A DNA stretch of 64,000 nt from an uncultured Clostridia bacterium (GCA_947631705.1 CANRMJ010000001.1:1-64000); one strand, 5' to 3'. Positions 16,473 to 26,094 are shown, numbered from the stretch's first letter. Numbers and translations are program-made. Notes: generated from the letters alone by a model not told the origin.

Positions 16473-17558
16473 TTGCCAAACAGATTATTTCAGGGCATTG
16501 TCAACCAAATGAGAGATTCGTTAGACCGCAATTTGGGCGTTGTGGATGAGAGCGGCTCCGTTATAGCCTGTTCCGATCTCGGCCAGATAGGAGAAATCCG
16601 TAAGGGAGTAGTTTCTGCGGGCGTTTTTTCGGGTCTTCAAACGTGTGTTGACGGCTGCACCTACAAGGCTTTCGGCAATTCCGTGCATCCTGAATACGCC
16701 GTATTTTTAGAGGGAATCGATGAGTTGAGCAAGCATTACGCCGATCTCATTGCGGTTGCCTTTGATCAGATCAAACAGAATAATGATGAAAAGTTTGACA
16801 GGTCTAATTTCGTTAAAAATGTTATATTGGATAATATTCTTCCCGGCGATATTTACATAAAGAGCCGCGAGCTCCATTTCAATAATGACGCCACGCGCGT
16901 GGTGTTTATTATCCGCATAACTCAGCATACGGATGTTTCGGTTTATGATGTTATTCAAAATTTCTTTCCCGATAAAACGAAAGATTTCGTTATAAATGTT
17001 AATGAAACGGATATCGCGCTTATTAAAGAGGTTCGCCCGAATGTTGAGATGAAGGATCTTGAAAAGCTTGCAAGGTCAATATGCGACACGCTTTCCACAG
17101 AATTTTATTGCAACGCGCTCGTAGGAATAGGCACCTGCGTAACGGGAATAAAGGATTTGGCGCGCTCGTTCAAAGAGGCTCAGGTCGCTCTTGAGGTCGG
17201 CAAGGTTTTTGATACGGAGCAGCATATAGTAAGCTATGAAAATCTCGGCATCGCCCGTCTTATCTATCAGTTGCCCACAACGCTTTGCGATATGTTTCTG
17301 CGCGAGGTGTTCAAAACGGGCTCAATAGAATCGCTCGATCAGGAAACGCTGTTTACAATTCAAAAGTTTTTTGAAAACAATTTAAACGTTTCCGAAACGA
17401 GCCGCAAGCTCTTTGTTCACAGAAACACACTTGTTTACCGCCTTGAAAAAATCAAAAAAATCACAGGTCTTGATTTAAGGGAGTTTGACGACGCTATCGT
17501 TTTCAAAGTAGCTCTTATGGTAAACAAATATCTTGATTCAAGCCCCGTAAAATATTAA
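16473..17558 (+). CDS. PucR/CdaR-family transcriptional regulator (361 aa)
   Basis: TTG start preceded by a perfect GGAGG at ideal distance (16461-16465). The N-terminal part looks like a sensor domain (SGSVIACSDLGQIGEIR, as in sugar-diacid recognition); the C-terminus carries the PucR-type helix-turn-helix (about residues 300-355: FFENNLNVSETSRKLFVHRNTLVYRLEKI). Members control sugar-acid, purine or amino-acid genes. It stands alone before the glycolytic operon and may regulate it (inference); the ligand is unknown. Confidence 0.82.
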   Translation: MPNRLFQGIVNQMRDSLDRNLGVVDESGSVIACSDLGQIGEIRKGVVSAGVFSGLQTCVDGCTYKAFGNSVHPEYAVFLEGIDELSKHYADLIAVAFDQIKQNNDEKFDRSNFVKNVILDNILPGDIYIKSRELHFNNDATRVVFIIRITQHTDVSVYDVIQNFFPDKTKDFVINVNETDIALIKEVRPNVEMKDLEKLARSICDTLSTEFYCNALVGIGTCVTGIKDLARSFKEAQVALEVGKVFDTEQHIVSYENLGIARLIYQLPTTLCDMFLREVFKTGSIESLDQETLFTIQKFFENNLNVSETSRKLFVHRNTLVYRLEKIKKITGLDLREFDDAIVFKVALMVNKYLDSSPVKY

Positions 17559-17573
17559 ACTAAGCAGATGAGA

Positions 17574-17604
17574 GCCGCTCAATTAAAGAGCGGCTTTTTT
17601 CTTT
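17574..17604 (+). terminator. Rho-independent terminator after the PucR-type gene
   Basis: GCCGCTC (17574-17580) / GAGCGGC (17588-17594) followed by TTTTTTCTTT. Confidence 0.9.
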
Positions 17605-17698
17605 AAAAACGGCTTTTCGCGGCGGCAATTGCCCGTTTTTATTTCTTATTGACAAAAAGTTAACGAATAAAGGCGCAAAGTCTGTGGAAAAATATGTA

Positions 17699-17727
17699 TT
17701 GATTTTGATATTTACATATTTTATAAT
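17699..17727 (+). promoter_or_regulatory. Promoter of pgk-tpiA
   Basis: TTGATT (17699-17704), 17-bp spacer, TATAAT (17722-17727), 47 bp before the pgk start. Confidence 0.65.
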
Positions 17728-17774
17728 ATTTATCGAAAAGTAAGCCTATGCTTAAAATAAGAGAGGTAGTTATA

Positions 17775-18977
17775 ATGAACAACGCATTAAACAAAAAGAC
17801 TATAGAGGATATCGAAGTTAAAGGCAAAAAGGTGCTTGTACGCTGCGATTTCAATGTTCCGCTGAAGGATGGAGAAATCACCAACGACAAGAGAATAGTT
17901 GCCGCTCTGCCCACAATCAAATATCTTTCGGAAAACGGCGCCAAGGTTATTCTTTGCTCTCATCTCGGCAGACCCAAGGGCGAATATAAGCCCGAATTCA
18001 GCCTTGCTCCCGTTGCCGCAAGACTTACGGAGTATCTCGGCAGCGAGGTTAAATTGGCAGAGGACGAAAACGTTGTGGGCGAAAACGCGAAGGCTCTCGC
18101 GGATTCCCTTGAAAACGGTCAGATTATGCTGCTTGAAAACGTTCGTTTCAGAAAAGAGGAAACGAAAAACGAAGAAAACTTCTCCAAGGAGCTTGCCTCT
18201 CTTGCCGATATTTTTGTAAACGACGCGTTCGGCACGGCGCACAGAGCTCACTGCTCAACAACCGGCGTTGCCGCTTATCTTCCCGCTGTTTGCGGCTATC
18301 TCATTCAAAAGGAAATCGCGTTTATGGGCGGTGCTCTTGAAAATCCAAAGCGCCCGCTTGTTGCGATTCTCGGCGGCGCCAAGGTTTCCGATAAAATCGG
18401 CGTAATCACAAATCTGCTTGATAAGTGCGACACGCTCATAATAGGCGGCGGCATGGCCTACACCTTTATGAAATCGCTCGGTCATCATATAGGCACTTCT
18501 CTGCTTGAGGAGGAGCAGGTTGAAAACGCGGGAAAAATGATGAAAGAGGCCGAGGAAAAAGGCGTTAAATTCCTTATTCCGATTGATAACAAGGCGGGCA
18601 AAGAATATGACGAAAACACCGAGGCTATGATCGTAAACAGCGATGAAATTCCCGACGGTTGGATGGGTCTTGATATAGGACCCGAAACCCAAAAATTGTT
18701 TGCTGACGCAATTAAAGGCGCGGGCACAGTAATTTGGAACGGTCCTATGGGCGTTTCGGAGTGGGATAATTTTGCGGCGGGCACAATCGCCGTTGCAAAC
18801 GCGGTTGCGGAATCGGGAGCGATTTCAATCGTTGGCGGCGGAGATTCCGTTGCGGCGGTTACAAAGCTCGGATTCAGCGATAAAATGAGCCATATTTCAA
18901 CGGGCGGCGGCGCGTCGCTTGAATTCCTTGAGGGCAAGGAGCTCCCGGGAATAGCGGCTCTCAATGACAAGGACTGA
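17775..18977 (+). CDS. pgk: Phosphoglycerate kinase
   Basis: Transfers the acyl phosphate of 1,3-bisphosphoglycerate to ADP in glycolysis. Motifs: VRCDFNVPL near residue 21, SHLGRPKG near 60, GGAKVSDKI near 200 and the nucleotide-binding GGGDSVAAV near 360. The ATG at 17775 follows GAGAGG at 8 nt and gives the standard 400 aa; a further in-frame ATG at 17748 has no ribosome site. It is 15 nt upstream of tpiA. No gap gene is adjacent, so GAPDH must lie elsewhere. Confidence 0.97.
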   Translation: MNNALNKKTIEDIEVKGKKVLVRCDFNVPLKDGEITNDKRIVAALPTIKYLSENGAKVILCSHLGRPKGEYKPEFSLAPVAARLTEYLGSEVKLAEDENVVGENAKALADSLENGQIMLLENVRFRKEETKNEENFSKELASLADIFVNDAFGTAHRAHCSTTGVAAYLPAVCGYLIQKEIAFMGGALENPKRPLVAILGGAKVSDKIGVITNLLDKCDTLIIGGGMAYTFMKSLGHHIGTSLLEEEQVENAGKMMKEAEEKGVKFLIPIDNKAGKEYDENTEAMIVNSDEIPDGWMGLDIGPETQKLFADAIKGAGTVIWNGPMGVSEWDNFAAGTIAVANAVAESGAISIVGGGDSVAAVTKLGFSDKMSHISTGGGASLEFLEGKELPGIAALNDKD

Positions 18978-18992
18978 AAAGAGGTAAGACAT

Positions 18993-19760
18993 ATGAATAA
19001 AAATCTTCGCAAAGCGGTTATCGCCGGAAACTGGAAAATGAACAACACGCCCGAGCAGACGGCGGCGCTCATTAACGAGATGAAGCCGCTTGTTGCAGGA
19101 GCAGACTGCGACGTTATAATCTGCGCTCCTTTTATTGATTTGCAAACGGCGCTTGACGCGGCGGCGGGTTCAAACATTATGATAGGCGCGGAAAACTGCC
19201 ACTGGGCCGAAAGCGGCGCTTTCACCGGCGAGGTGTCCGCTCCCATGCTCAAAGCAATGGGCGTTCCCTATGTAATCATCGGTCACTCGGAGCGCAGGCA
19301 GTATTTCGGCGAAACAGACGAAACGGTAAACAAGCGCGTGCGCGCGGCTCTCAACAGCGGACTCAAGGTTATCCTTTGCGTGGGCGAGGTGCTCGCTCAA
19401 AGAGAGCAGGGAGTAACCTTTGAGGTGGTCGGACTTCAAACAAAAATCGCTCTTCGCGGCGTAACGAAGGAAGAGCTTAAAAATGTGATTATAGCCTATG
19501 AGCCCGTATGGGCGATCGGCACGGGCAAAACCGCCACGGCTGATCAGGCAGACGAAGTAAACGGCTATATCCGCAAAGTGATCGGAGAGCTTTACGGCAA
19601 AGACGCGGCAGACGCGTTTGTTGTTCAGTACGGCGGCTCGATGAATGCCAAAAACGCCGAGGAACTCCTTTCAAAAGAGAATGTTGACGGAGGACTTATC
19701 GGCGGCGCTTCTCTTAAAGCAGAGGATTTTTCAATCATCGTTAAGGCTGCGGGCAAATAA
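18993..19760 (+). CDS. tpiA: Triosephosphate isomerase
   Basis: Interconverts DHAP and glyceraldehyde-3-phosphate. All catalytic elements are present: AGNWKMN (catalytic Lys), IIGHSERRQYFGE (His electrophile), AYEPVWAIGTGKTA (Glu base and flexible loop 6) and the GGS phosphate loop near residue 213. Standard length of 255 aa. GAGGTAAG ribosome site; cotranscribed with pgk. Confidence 0.97.
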   Translation: MNKNLRKAVIAGNWKMNNTPEQTAALINEMKPLVAGADCDVIICAPFIDLQTALDAAAGSNIMIGAENCHWAESGAFTGEVSAPMLKAMGVPYVIIGHSERRQYFGETDETVNKRVRAALNSGLKVILCVGEVLAQREQGVTFEVVGLQTKIALRGVTKEELKNVIIAYEPVWAIGTGKTATADQADEVNGYIRKVIGELYGKDAADAFVVQYGGSMNAKNAEELLSKENVDGGLIGGASLKAEDFSIIVKAAGK

Positions 19761-19769
19761 ATTGATTTT

Positions 19770-19801
19770 GCTCTCTTGTCGGAAGGCAGGAGAGCTTTTT
19801 T
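19770..19801 (+). terminator. Terminator between tpiA and gpmI
   Basis: GCTCTCTTG (19770-19778) / CAGGAGAGC (19787-19795), one G-T pair, followed by six T. It lies inside the glycolytic run, so gpmI may receive reduced read-through or have its own weak promoter. Confidence 0.75.
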
Positions 19802-19831
19802 GAGATAGTTTTTAGCAGGAGGAATACTGTA

Positions 19832-21376
19832 ATGAAAAAACCTGTTGTATTATGTATAATGGACGGCTACGGCAAAAACGATTCGGAATACGGAAACGCA
19901 ATAGCCATGGCAAACAAGCCGAATCTTGATAAACTGATGAAAGAGTGCCCAACAACGTATATCGGCGCATCAGGAATGGATGTAGGTCTTCCCGACGGGC
20001 AGATGGGCAACAGCGAGGTGGGGCACACTAATATCGGTGCCGGAAGAGTGGTTTATCAACCGCTTACGAGAATAACAAAGGCTTTTAACGACGGTGAGGC
20101 TTATGAAAACCCCGCTTTGAAGAGCGCTATGGAAAATGCAAAGGATAAGGCTCTGCATCTTATCGGGCTTGTTTCCCCCGGCGGCGTTCACAGCCACACC
20201 GAGCATTTGTACGCTCTGCTTGAAATGGCAAAGAAAAGCGGAGTGAAAAATGTTTTTGTTCACGCTCTTCTTGACGGACGTGATGTTCCGCCCGCCTCCG
20301 CCGTTGAATATCTTGAGGAGCTTGAGAGTGAAATGAACCGAATTGGCGTCGGCAAAATCGCTTCCGTTATGGGCAGATTTTACGCGATGGACAGAGATAA
20401 TATTTGGAACAGAGTTGAAAAAGCGTATGCCGCGATAGTTTACGGCGAAGGCATTAAAGCGCAGAGCGCTGTTGAGGCCGTTAAGGAATCATATGAAACG
20501 ATAGATGAAGACGGCAAGCACCTCACAGATGAATTTGTTATTCCCACTGTTATAGGTGAAAACGGCAGAGTAGAGGAAAACGACAGCGTTATTTTCTTCA
20601 ATTTCCGCCCCGACCGCGCAAGGGAAATCACAAGGGCGTTCGTTGATCCGAAATTCAGCGGCTTTGAAAGGAAAAAAGGATTTTTTAAACTCTGTTATGT
20701 ATGTATGACTCAGTATGACGCCGAAATGCCGAATGTTAAGGTTGCTTTCGGACCGGAAACGCTCACCAACACTTTGGGCGAATACCTGTCCGCAAACGGA
20801 AAAACGCAGCTCAGAATCGCCGAAACGCAGAAATACGCACACGTCACGTTTTTCTTTAACGGAGGCGAGGAAAAGCAATATGAGGGGGAGGACAGAATCC
20901 TTGTTGATTCCCCTAAGATTTCCACATTTGATTTAATGCCGGAAATGAGCGCTCCGGGTGTATCGGAAAAGCTTAACGCCGCTGTAAGGAGCGGAAAATA
21001 TGACGTTATTATAGTAAATTTCGCAAATTGCGATATGGTCGGTCACACGGGAATTATTCCCGCCGCGGTAAAGGCTGTTGAAACAGTTGATGAATGCGTG
21101 GGTTCTCTTGCCCGTGCGGTAAAGGAAACGGGCGGCGTTCTTCTTGTTACCGCGGATCACGGGAACGCCGATAAAATGCTTGATGAAAACGGCGAGCCGT
21201 TCACCGCGCACACAACGAATCCCGTTCCGTTTATAGTTTATAACTATCCCTGCGAGGTCAAAGACGGCGGCAGGCTATGCGATATCGCCCCCACTATTTT
21301 AAAGGTTATGAATCTGCCCCAGCCAAAGGAAATGACAGGGGAATCAATTATAACATCTGAAAAGACCGGCCTCTAA
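19832..21376 (+). CDS. gpmI: 2,3-bisphosphoglycerate-independent phosphoglycerate mutase
   Basis: Mn-dependent conversion of 3- to 2-phosphoglycerate. The alkaline-phosphatase-fold metal sites are visible: CIMDGYG at the N-terminus, GNSEVGHTNIGAGR with the catalytic serine near residue 62, HALLDGRDVPP, NFANCDMVGHTG and VTADHGNADKM near 440. 514 aa is the usual length. Good AGGAGG site. Third glycolytic gene in a row. Confidence 0.97.
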   Translation: MKKPVVLCIMDGYGKNDSEYGNAIAMANKPNLDKLMKECPTTYIGASGMDVGLPDGQMGNSEVGHTNIGAGRVVYQPLTRITKAFNDGEAYENPALKSAMENAKDKALHLIGLVSPGGVHSHTEHLYALLEMAKKSGVKNVFVHALLDGRDVPPASAVEYLEELESEMNRIGVGKIASVMGRFYAMDRDNIWNRVEKAYAAIVYGEGIKAQSAVEAVKESYETIDEDGKHLTDEFVIPTVIGENGRVEENDSVIFFNFRPDRAREITRAFVDPKFSGFERKKGFFKLCYVCMTQYDAEMPNVKVAFGPETLTNTLGEYLSANGKTQLRIAETQKYAHVTFFFNGGEEKQYEGEDRILVDSPKISTFDLMPEMSAPGVSEKLNAAVRSGKYDVIIVNFANCDMVGHTGIIPAAVKAVETVDECVGSLARAVKETGGVLLVTADHGNADKMLDENGEPFTAHTTNPVPFIVYNYPCEVKDGGRLCDIAPTILKVMNLPQPKEMTGESIITSEKTGL

Positions 21377-21423
21377 GACGGCAGGAAACGGGTTTTGCCC
21401 TTGATTAAAAGTAAATTTTACAG

Positions 21424-21463
21424 TAAAAACAGGATGCGTTTAAAATGACGCATCCTGTTTTTT
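21424..21463. terminator. Bidirectional terminator between gpmI and the HAAS-type gene
   Basis: Perfect 11-bp stem ACAGGATGCGT (21429-21439) / ACGCATCCTGT (21448-21458) with T-runs on both strands; it serves both convergent genes. Confidence 0.92.
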
Positions 21464-21472
21464 AATCAATCG

Positions 21473-22783
21473 CTAAAGATGTTTATATGAATAGCATATG
21501 CCATTACTGTCGAAATCAAACGAATAACCGTTGGTTACATGATAATGTTTATTAATGTCAAATTTTGACTCATCACGCGAATAGTATGGGTAAAAGTAAT
21601 AAGACTCTGTGCTGTCAGTCAACTTTGTTATTGTCAGCGAGGTAAAAGTGTGTTCGTTCATTATTTCTCTGATTTCTTCACGCGTTTTGCCTATAGAGCT
21701 GCCGTATTTCCCGTTTAATTCATCATCACCGAGGTCTTCAAGCACTGCGTTTTCTTTCTCATACGGTACAAAAAGGTATTTTTGAGAGCGATTGGTTACA
21801 CGAGGGGTAACGACTATGTGACAGTATCCTCTTCCTTCTACAATCGTTAATTCTAAGCACCAGTTTCCTTTATAATATGTATAAACATTGTGTGCAACTT
21901 TTCCGATTTCAGTCATTGTGTAGTTTGTATTTTTAATAAAGTTGTATCCGCTGTTTTCAATATGGCTTTCAAACGCCTTTAGACCTTCATCGTCAAATTT
22001 TCCCTCAAATTCATAGGCAAGCTCCATAAGCTCACCGCGAATGATTTCCTGCTTTTCGCAAAAACGCTCATTCATCAAAAAAGACGGAACGGAAAGAGCC
22101 GCTGTAATCACGGAAAAAACAATGCAGCAGTAAATGAGCGCATGGGCTGTTTTGTTCTGCCGTTTGGTGTTTTTAAGCCGTTTAATCTGTACGCAATGAT
22201 AAATATTGTAAAGATTCGGCAGAAAAATCAATGCGTTTAAGGCAGTCGTCAGCGCAATCCGCACACCCCTATAAATACTTTCCGCCGATTCACCGCTGCT
22301 GCCGTTCAGTATCATATTGCATATCGGATATGTCAACTCAGGTGTGCTTATCCACATAACTGATATCGAAAAAATTATCAGTTCCGAAGAAATAAAAACG
22401 CTTTTCAATCTTATTGCGCGCGCCGAATAAAAAAGATTGCATATAAAAATAATCACAGCCGCCGCAAAAGGAAAAATAAAAGAGTTTTTGGACAATGGCA
22501 CGGCAAGCAGAAAAAGGAATAATAAATTCACGCAAATCACCGCAATTTTAACTGCCTTTGATTTTTTGCCGTCGGGACGGTGGATTTCGTTCAGCCTCTG
22601 ACCTATTATTTCACCGCTGCCCATCGCCTCGTTGGCTTTTTCTTTGCTTGCGTCCTTGCTGTATCCTATTGATTCAAAATATTCCTTTTTCGTTTCAAGG
22701 TGGTCGCTGAGCTCACGCATAACAGATTCTTTGTCTTCGGCTGATTTAAGCTGCTCCTCGGCTGATTTTAAAAAATCTTTCAT
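21473..22783 (-). CDS. HAAS-domain membrane protein, PadR-linked (436 aa)
   Basis: The N-terminus (residues 1-72: LKSAEEQLKSAEDKESVMRELSDHLETKKEYFESIGYSKDASKEKANEAMG) is the HAAS helical domain that accompanies PadR regulators. Four to six membrane helices follow (about 77-250), then a long extracytoplasmic C-terminal region of about 180 residues without a recognised family. Its ATG overlaps the stop of the PadR gene, so it is the regulated partner. The target and function are unknown. Confidence 0.78.
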   Translation of the reverse strand: MKDFLKSAEEQLKSAEDKESVMRELSDHLETKKEYFESIGYSKDASKEKANEAMGSGEIIGQRLNEIHRPDGKKSKAVKIAVICVNLLFLFLLAVPLSKNSFIFPFAAAVIIFICNLFYSARAIRLKSVFISSELIIFSISVMWISTPELTYPICNMILNGSSGESAESIYRGVRIALTTALNALIFLPNLYNIYHCVQIKRLKNTKRQNKTAHALIYCCIVFSVITAALSVPSFLMNERFCEKQEIIRGELMELAYEFEGKFDDEGLKAFESHIENSGYNFIKNTNYTMTEIGKVAHNVYTYYKGNWCLELTIVEGRGYCHIVVTPRVTNRSQKYLFVPYEKENAVLEDLGDDELNGKYGSSIGKTREEIREIMNEHTFTSLTITKLTDSTESYYFYPYYSRDESKFDINKHYHVTNGYSFDFDSNGICYSYKHL

Positions 22784-23109
22784 TATGCAAGCTCCAGAAC
22801 ACGTTTAACCGATGCTGAAAAATATTCAAATTCCTCTTTCTTTTCCGCAAGAGCGCGCCTGCCCTTTTTCGTTATGTGATAATATTTCCTCTTTCTGTTT
22901 TCATATTCCTCCCAATAGCTGTCAACAAGTCCCTCGCTCTCAAACGTGTGCAGGATCGGATAAAGCGTGCCTTCGTTCAGCACAAACGCTCCGCCGCTCG
23001 CCATATCTATTTCCTTAACGATTTTGTAGCCGTACATATCCTCCCGCGCTATGGCGGAGAGCACAAGCGCCTCCGTGCTGCCCTTTAAAAGCTCCTTGCT
23101 GATTTTCAT
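22783..23109 (-). CDS. PadR-family transcriptional regulator (108 aa)
   Basis: Winged-helix repressor with the family pattern: LLKGSTEALVLSAIAREDMYGYKIVKEI, then NEGTLYPILHTFESEGLVDSYWEEYENRKRKYYHITKKGRRAL. The length is typical of short PadR proteins. It overlaps the HAAS gene by 1 nt. An 8-bp inverted repeat spans its likely transcription start, suggesting self-repression. Confidence 0.92.
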   Translation of the reverse strand: MKISKELLKGSTEALVLSAIAREDMYGYKIVKEIDMASGGAFVLNEGTLYPILHTFESEGLVDSYWEEYENRKRKYYHITKKGRRALAEKKEEFEYFSASVKRVLELA

Positions 23110-23121
23110 AATATCATCTCC

Positions 23122-23173
23122 ATATACATTGTAAATCTATGTATATTATGTCATAAGGCATTTATTTTGTCAA
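23122..23173 (-). promoter_or_regulatory. PadR promoter and candidate operator
   Basis: Minus-strand promoter TTGACA (23173-23168), 17-bp spacer, CATAAT (23150-23145). Just downstream, ATATACAT (23122-23129) and ATGTATAT (23139-23146) form a perfect inverted repeat with a 9-bp gap, resembling the ATGTAT/ATACAT operators known for PadR proteins. Confidence 0.65.
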
Positions 23174-23329
23174 CACAAAATCCGCAAATGTTCTTTTTGA
23201 CGAAATACGGCAATATATTTTACTAATGTTTGTATAAAATAGCTAAATTTAGGAAAGACTTTTCTACATACAGGGTTGTTGAAAAGAAGTTTAACTTATT
23301 GTAAAATTAAATAAAAAGGGTGATTTTTA

Positions 23330-23971
23330 TTGGATAATGTTATTAAAATCAGATCTCAGAGAGACAGCAAGGTTTTTATTCGAGTAAAAAACGGTCATTT
23401 TGTAACGGCAAACGACCATATCAACTGTTATGTGGGCACATCTGATATCAAACACAATCACACTGTGTCTAACGACACGGCGATGTTGCTTTCCGAATAT
23501 TATATAGCGCACGGCATAGAGGTGGACAGTGTGCTCTGCCTTTACGAAACACAGGCGCTCGGCGCTTATCTTGCGCATGAGCTTTCAAGGCCGTCTATGC
23601 TCTCGTCCAACACAAACAAGAATATATATGTGCTCGGACCTGAATATGACGCGCAGGGAAATATCATTTTCCGCGATAATCTTCAGAGAATGATAAAAAA
23701 CAAAAAGGTTGTTATTTTGATTTCATGCATCACAAGCGGAAAAACGGTTGAAAAGGCGATAAGCAGCGTTGGCTATTACGGCGGCAGCGTTGTGGGGATT
23801 TCGGCAGCGTTCAGTGCCGCGGAAAAAATAGACGGCATAGAGGTAAATTCAATATTCACGGAAAAAGATCTGCCGGGCTATGAGGTTTACGAAGCAAAGG
23901 ATTGCCCGCTGTGCAAAGGCGCGGTTCCCGTTGACGCTATCGCAAACGGCTACGGCTACTCAAAGCTGTAA
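23330..23971 (+). CDS. Orotate phosphoribosyltransferase-like PRTase (213 aa)
   Basis: TTG start after AAAAAGGG. It has a type-I PRTase shape: an early Lys/Arg-rich segment, then VVILISCITSGKTVEKAI (about residues 125-142), the hydrophobic-strand-plus-loop that forms the PRPP site, although the acidic pair normally before the loop is replaced (SCITSGKT). The C-terminus has a CPLC pair (about 197-200). Orotate is only a guess for the substrate; no pyr genes are nearby. The T-box promoter begins 10 nt after its stop. Confidence 0.65.
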   Translation: MDNVIKIRSQRDSKVFIRVKNGHFVTANDHINCYVGTSDIKHNHTVSNDTAMLLSEYYIAHGIEVDSVLCLYETQALGAYLAHELSRPSMLSSNTNKNIYVLGPEYDAQGNIIFRDNLQRMIKNKKVVILISCITSGKTVEKAISSVGYYGGSVVGISAAFSAAEKIDGIEVNSIFTEKDLPGYEVYEAKDCPLCKGAVPVDAIANGYGYSKL

Positions 23972-23980
23972 AAGTTTGGC

Positions 23981-24008
23981 TTGACAATTTATTTTGAAAT
24001 GATATAAT
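23981..24008 (+). promoter_or_regulatory. Promoter of the leuA T-box transcript
   Basis: Consensus TTGACA (23981-23986) and TATAAT (24003-24008), 16-bp spacer. Confidence 0.85.
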
Positions 24009-24014
24009 ATTTTT

Positions 24015-24303
24015 ACTGATAATTAAACAGTACCCATAAAAAACTGTGAAGCAGAAAAAGATTATGATTTTTTGTTGCAGAGAGTCGGCGGTTGGTGCAA
24101 GCCGATACAAAAATCACAATGGATAGCTCTCTGTGGAGTTGCTGCTCTGAAATGCGGGCGGAATCGTCTGAAAATAGGGGCGGACGTGTAACGGCGTTAT
24201 AAGTTAAGGCATTGTATGATGCTAAAGGGCAGGCTCGCCTGCCGAAGTAGGGTGGTACCGTGTAGATTTCTACGCCCCTATATTTTGAGGGGCGTGTTTT
24301 TTT
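24015..24303 (+). promoter_or_regulatory. T-box riboswitch, leucine specifier (CTC), controlling leuA-leuB
   Basis: A 5' leader of about 290 nt that reads uncharged tRNA. Stem I carries AGAGAG and the conserved GGTTGGTGCAAGCC distal element (about 24080-24103). The specifier loop reads GCTG-CTC-TGAA, giving a Leu codon CTC at 24145-24147. The T-box sequence AGGGTGGTACCGTG is at 24249-24262, followed by a terminator ACGCCCCT (24272-24279) / AGGGGCGT (24288-24295) and seven T. Binding of uncharged tRNA-Leu would favour the antiterminator and switch on leucine synthesis. Confidence 0.93.
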
Positions 24304-24330
24304 GCCCCTGAAACGAAAGGAGTAATCATT

Positions 24331-26064
24331 ATGTTAAACGGATACAAAAAATATATTCCGTTCAAACCCATCAACATTCCAAACAGAACGTGGCCGGACA
24401 AAGTGATAACAAAGGCCCCCATTTGGTGCTCGGTAGATATGAGAGACGGAAATCAGGCTCTTGTTGACCCGATGAATCTTCAGGAAAAGTTAGAGCTTTT
24501 CAACACACTTTTAAAAATCGGCGTTAAGGAAATCGAGGTCGGCTTTCCCTCCGCTTCCGAAACAGAATATGAGATTTTAAGAACTCTCATAGACGGCAAT
24601 TATATTCCCGATGACGTAACGATTCAGGTGCTTGTGCAGGCGCGCGAGCATCTTATTAAGAAAACATTTGACGCAATAAAGGGAGCCAAAAACGTTATAG
24701 TTCATTTCTATAATTCAACTTCAACGCTCCAGCGCAAGGTCGTTTTTAAAACGGATATGCAGGGCGTTATAGATATTGCTGTAAACGGCGCAAAGCTTAT
24801 TAAAGAGTTAACAGATAAAATGCTTGCCGAAAATCCCGATATGAATATCAGATACGAATATTCCCCCGAATCGTTTACCGGCACGGAGATTGATAATTCA
24901 ATAAAAATTTGCGAAGAGGTTATGAACGTTATGGGCGCAACAGCCGAAAACCCGATTATCCTCAATCTGCCGTCCACGGTTGAATGTTCAACGCCGAACG
25001 GCTACGCTGATCAGATTGAATACTTCTGCCGCAATATGAAAAACAGGAACGCCGCGATAATTTCGCTCCACCCGCATAACGACAGGGGCGAGGGCGTTGC
25101 CGCGGCAGAGCTTGCGCTTATGGCGGGCGCGGACAGAATTGAGGGCACCCTTTTCGGAAACGGCGAACGCACGGGAAATGTTGATATGGTTACCCTTGCG
25201 CTCAATATGTGGACTCAGGGCGTTGATCCAAAGCTCGATTTCCACGATATAAACAAAATAAAAGAGGTTTATGAGCGCACAACCAAGATGAAGGTGCCGC
25301 CGCGCCATCCGTATGCCGGCGAGCTTGTGTTCACGGCGTTTTCGGGTTCTCATCAGGACGCGATAAACAAGGGCAAAATCTATATGGACGAAACTCATTC
25401 CGATTATTGGGAGGTGCCTTATCTTCCGATAGATCCCGCCGATGTGGGCAGAGAGTATGAGCCCGTTATCCGCATAAATTCGCAAAGCGGAAAGGGCGGC
25501 GCCGCGTTTATTCTTGCAAACGAATACGGAATCAAGATGCCAAAGGCGATGCACGCGGAATTCGGAGCCGTTGTTAAGCACGCATGCGATGAAAAAGGCA
25601 AGGAGCTTTTGAGCAGCGAGGTTTTTGATTTGTTCCAAAAGGAATACAGAAACGTTGCGGGTCCATACAGAATCATAAATCATAAGTCGTATGAGGAAAA
25701 AGAGGAAAACGAATATCTCACACGCGTTCATTTTGAGGGCACTATAAAGGTTAAGGACGGCTCCCTTGTAAAGGTTGAAGGCAGCGGCAGCGGCCCCATA
25801 GAGGCTTTTGTAAACGCAATAGAGCAGGTTGGAATAAAGGGCTATGAGTTTGTTGATTACAGCGAACACGCCATTTCCGTGGGCTCAGATTCAAAGGCAA
25901 TTTCGTATATCCACCTCAAAAATCCGCGGGGCAAGGATATTTTCGGCATAGGAGTTTCACACAATATCAACTACGCGTCGCTCAAAGGAATAATCTGCGC
26001 AATCAACAGAGATCAGCCGGATTGCTACAGAGACGACACAATGCCCGGAATTTTTGAAAAATAG
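24331..26064 (+). CDS. leuA: 2-isopropylmalate synthase
   Basis: First committed step of leucine synthesis (acetyl-CoA plus 2-oxoisovalerate). The DRE-TIM barrel signature is CSVDMRDGNQAL near residue 35; metal-binding HPHNDRGEG lies near 248; NGERTGNVD is near 280. The C-terminal LeuA dimer/allosteric domain (about 430-577) ends in the ISYIHLK...FGIGVSHNI region. The length of 577 aa places it with the longer LeuA2 subgroup. Controlled by the T-box leader and cotranscribed with leuB. Confidence 0.96.
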   Translation: MLNGYKKYIPFKPINIPNRTWPDKVITKAPIWCSVDMRDGNQALVDPMNLQEKLELFNTLLKIGVKEIEVGFPSASETEYEILRTLIDGNYIPDDVTIQVLVQAREHLIKKTFDAIKGAKNVIVHFYNSTSTLQRKVVFKTDMQGVIDIAVNGAKLIKELTDKMLAENPDMNIRYEYSPESFTGTEIDNSIKICEEVMNVMGATAENPIILNLPSTVECSTPNGYADQIEYFCRNMKNRNAAIISLHPHNDRGEGVAAAELALMAGADRIEGTLFGNGERTGNVDMVTLALNMWTQGVDPKLDFHDINKIKEVYERTTKMKVPPRHPYAGELVFTAFSGSHQDAINKGKIYMDETHSDYWEVPYLPIDPADVGREYEPVIRINSQSGKGGAAFILANEYGIKMPKAMHAEFGAVVKHACDEKGKELLSSEVFDLFQKEYRNVAGPYRIINHKSYEEKEENEYLTRVHFEGTIKVKDGSLVKVEGSGSGPIEAFVNAIEQVGIKGYEFVDYSEHAISVGSDSKAISYIHLKNPRGKDIFGIGVSHNINYASLKGIICAINRDQPDCYRDDTMPGIFEK

Positions 26065-26094
26065 CGCTTATTGCAAAGGAGAAATACACAGATT

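Noticed and set aside
17649..17677. TTGACA at 17649-17654 as the pgk -35 box
   Set aside because: No acceptable -10 box at 16-18 bp; the TTGATT/TATAAT pair 50 bp further on is better.
18485..19252. 255-codon open frame on the minus strand
   Set aside because: Spans the pgk-tpiA junction antisense to both; Ser/Pro/Ile-rich shadow frame.
24988..25869. 293-codon open frame on the minus strand
   Set aside because: It lies wholly inside leuA, whose motifs are unambiguous; a shadow frame favoured by codon use.
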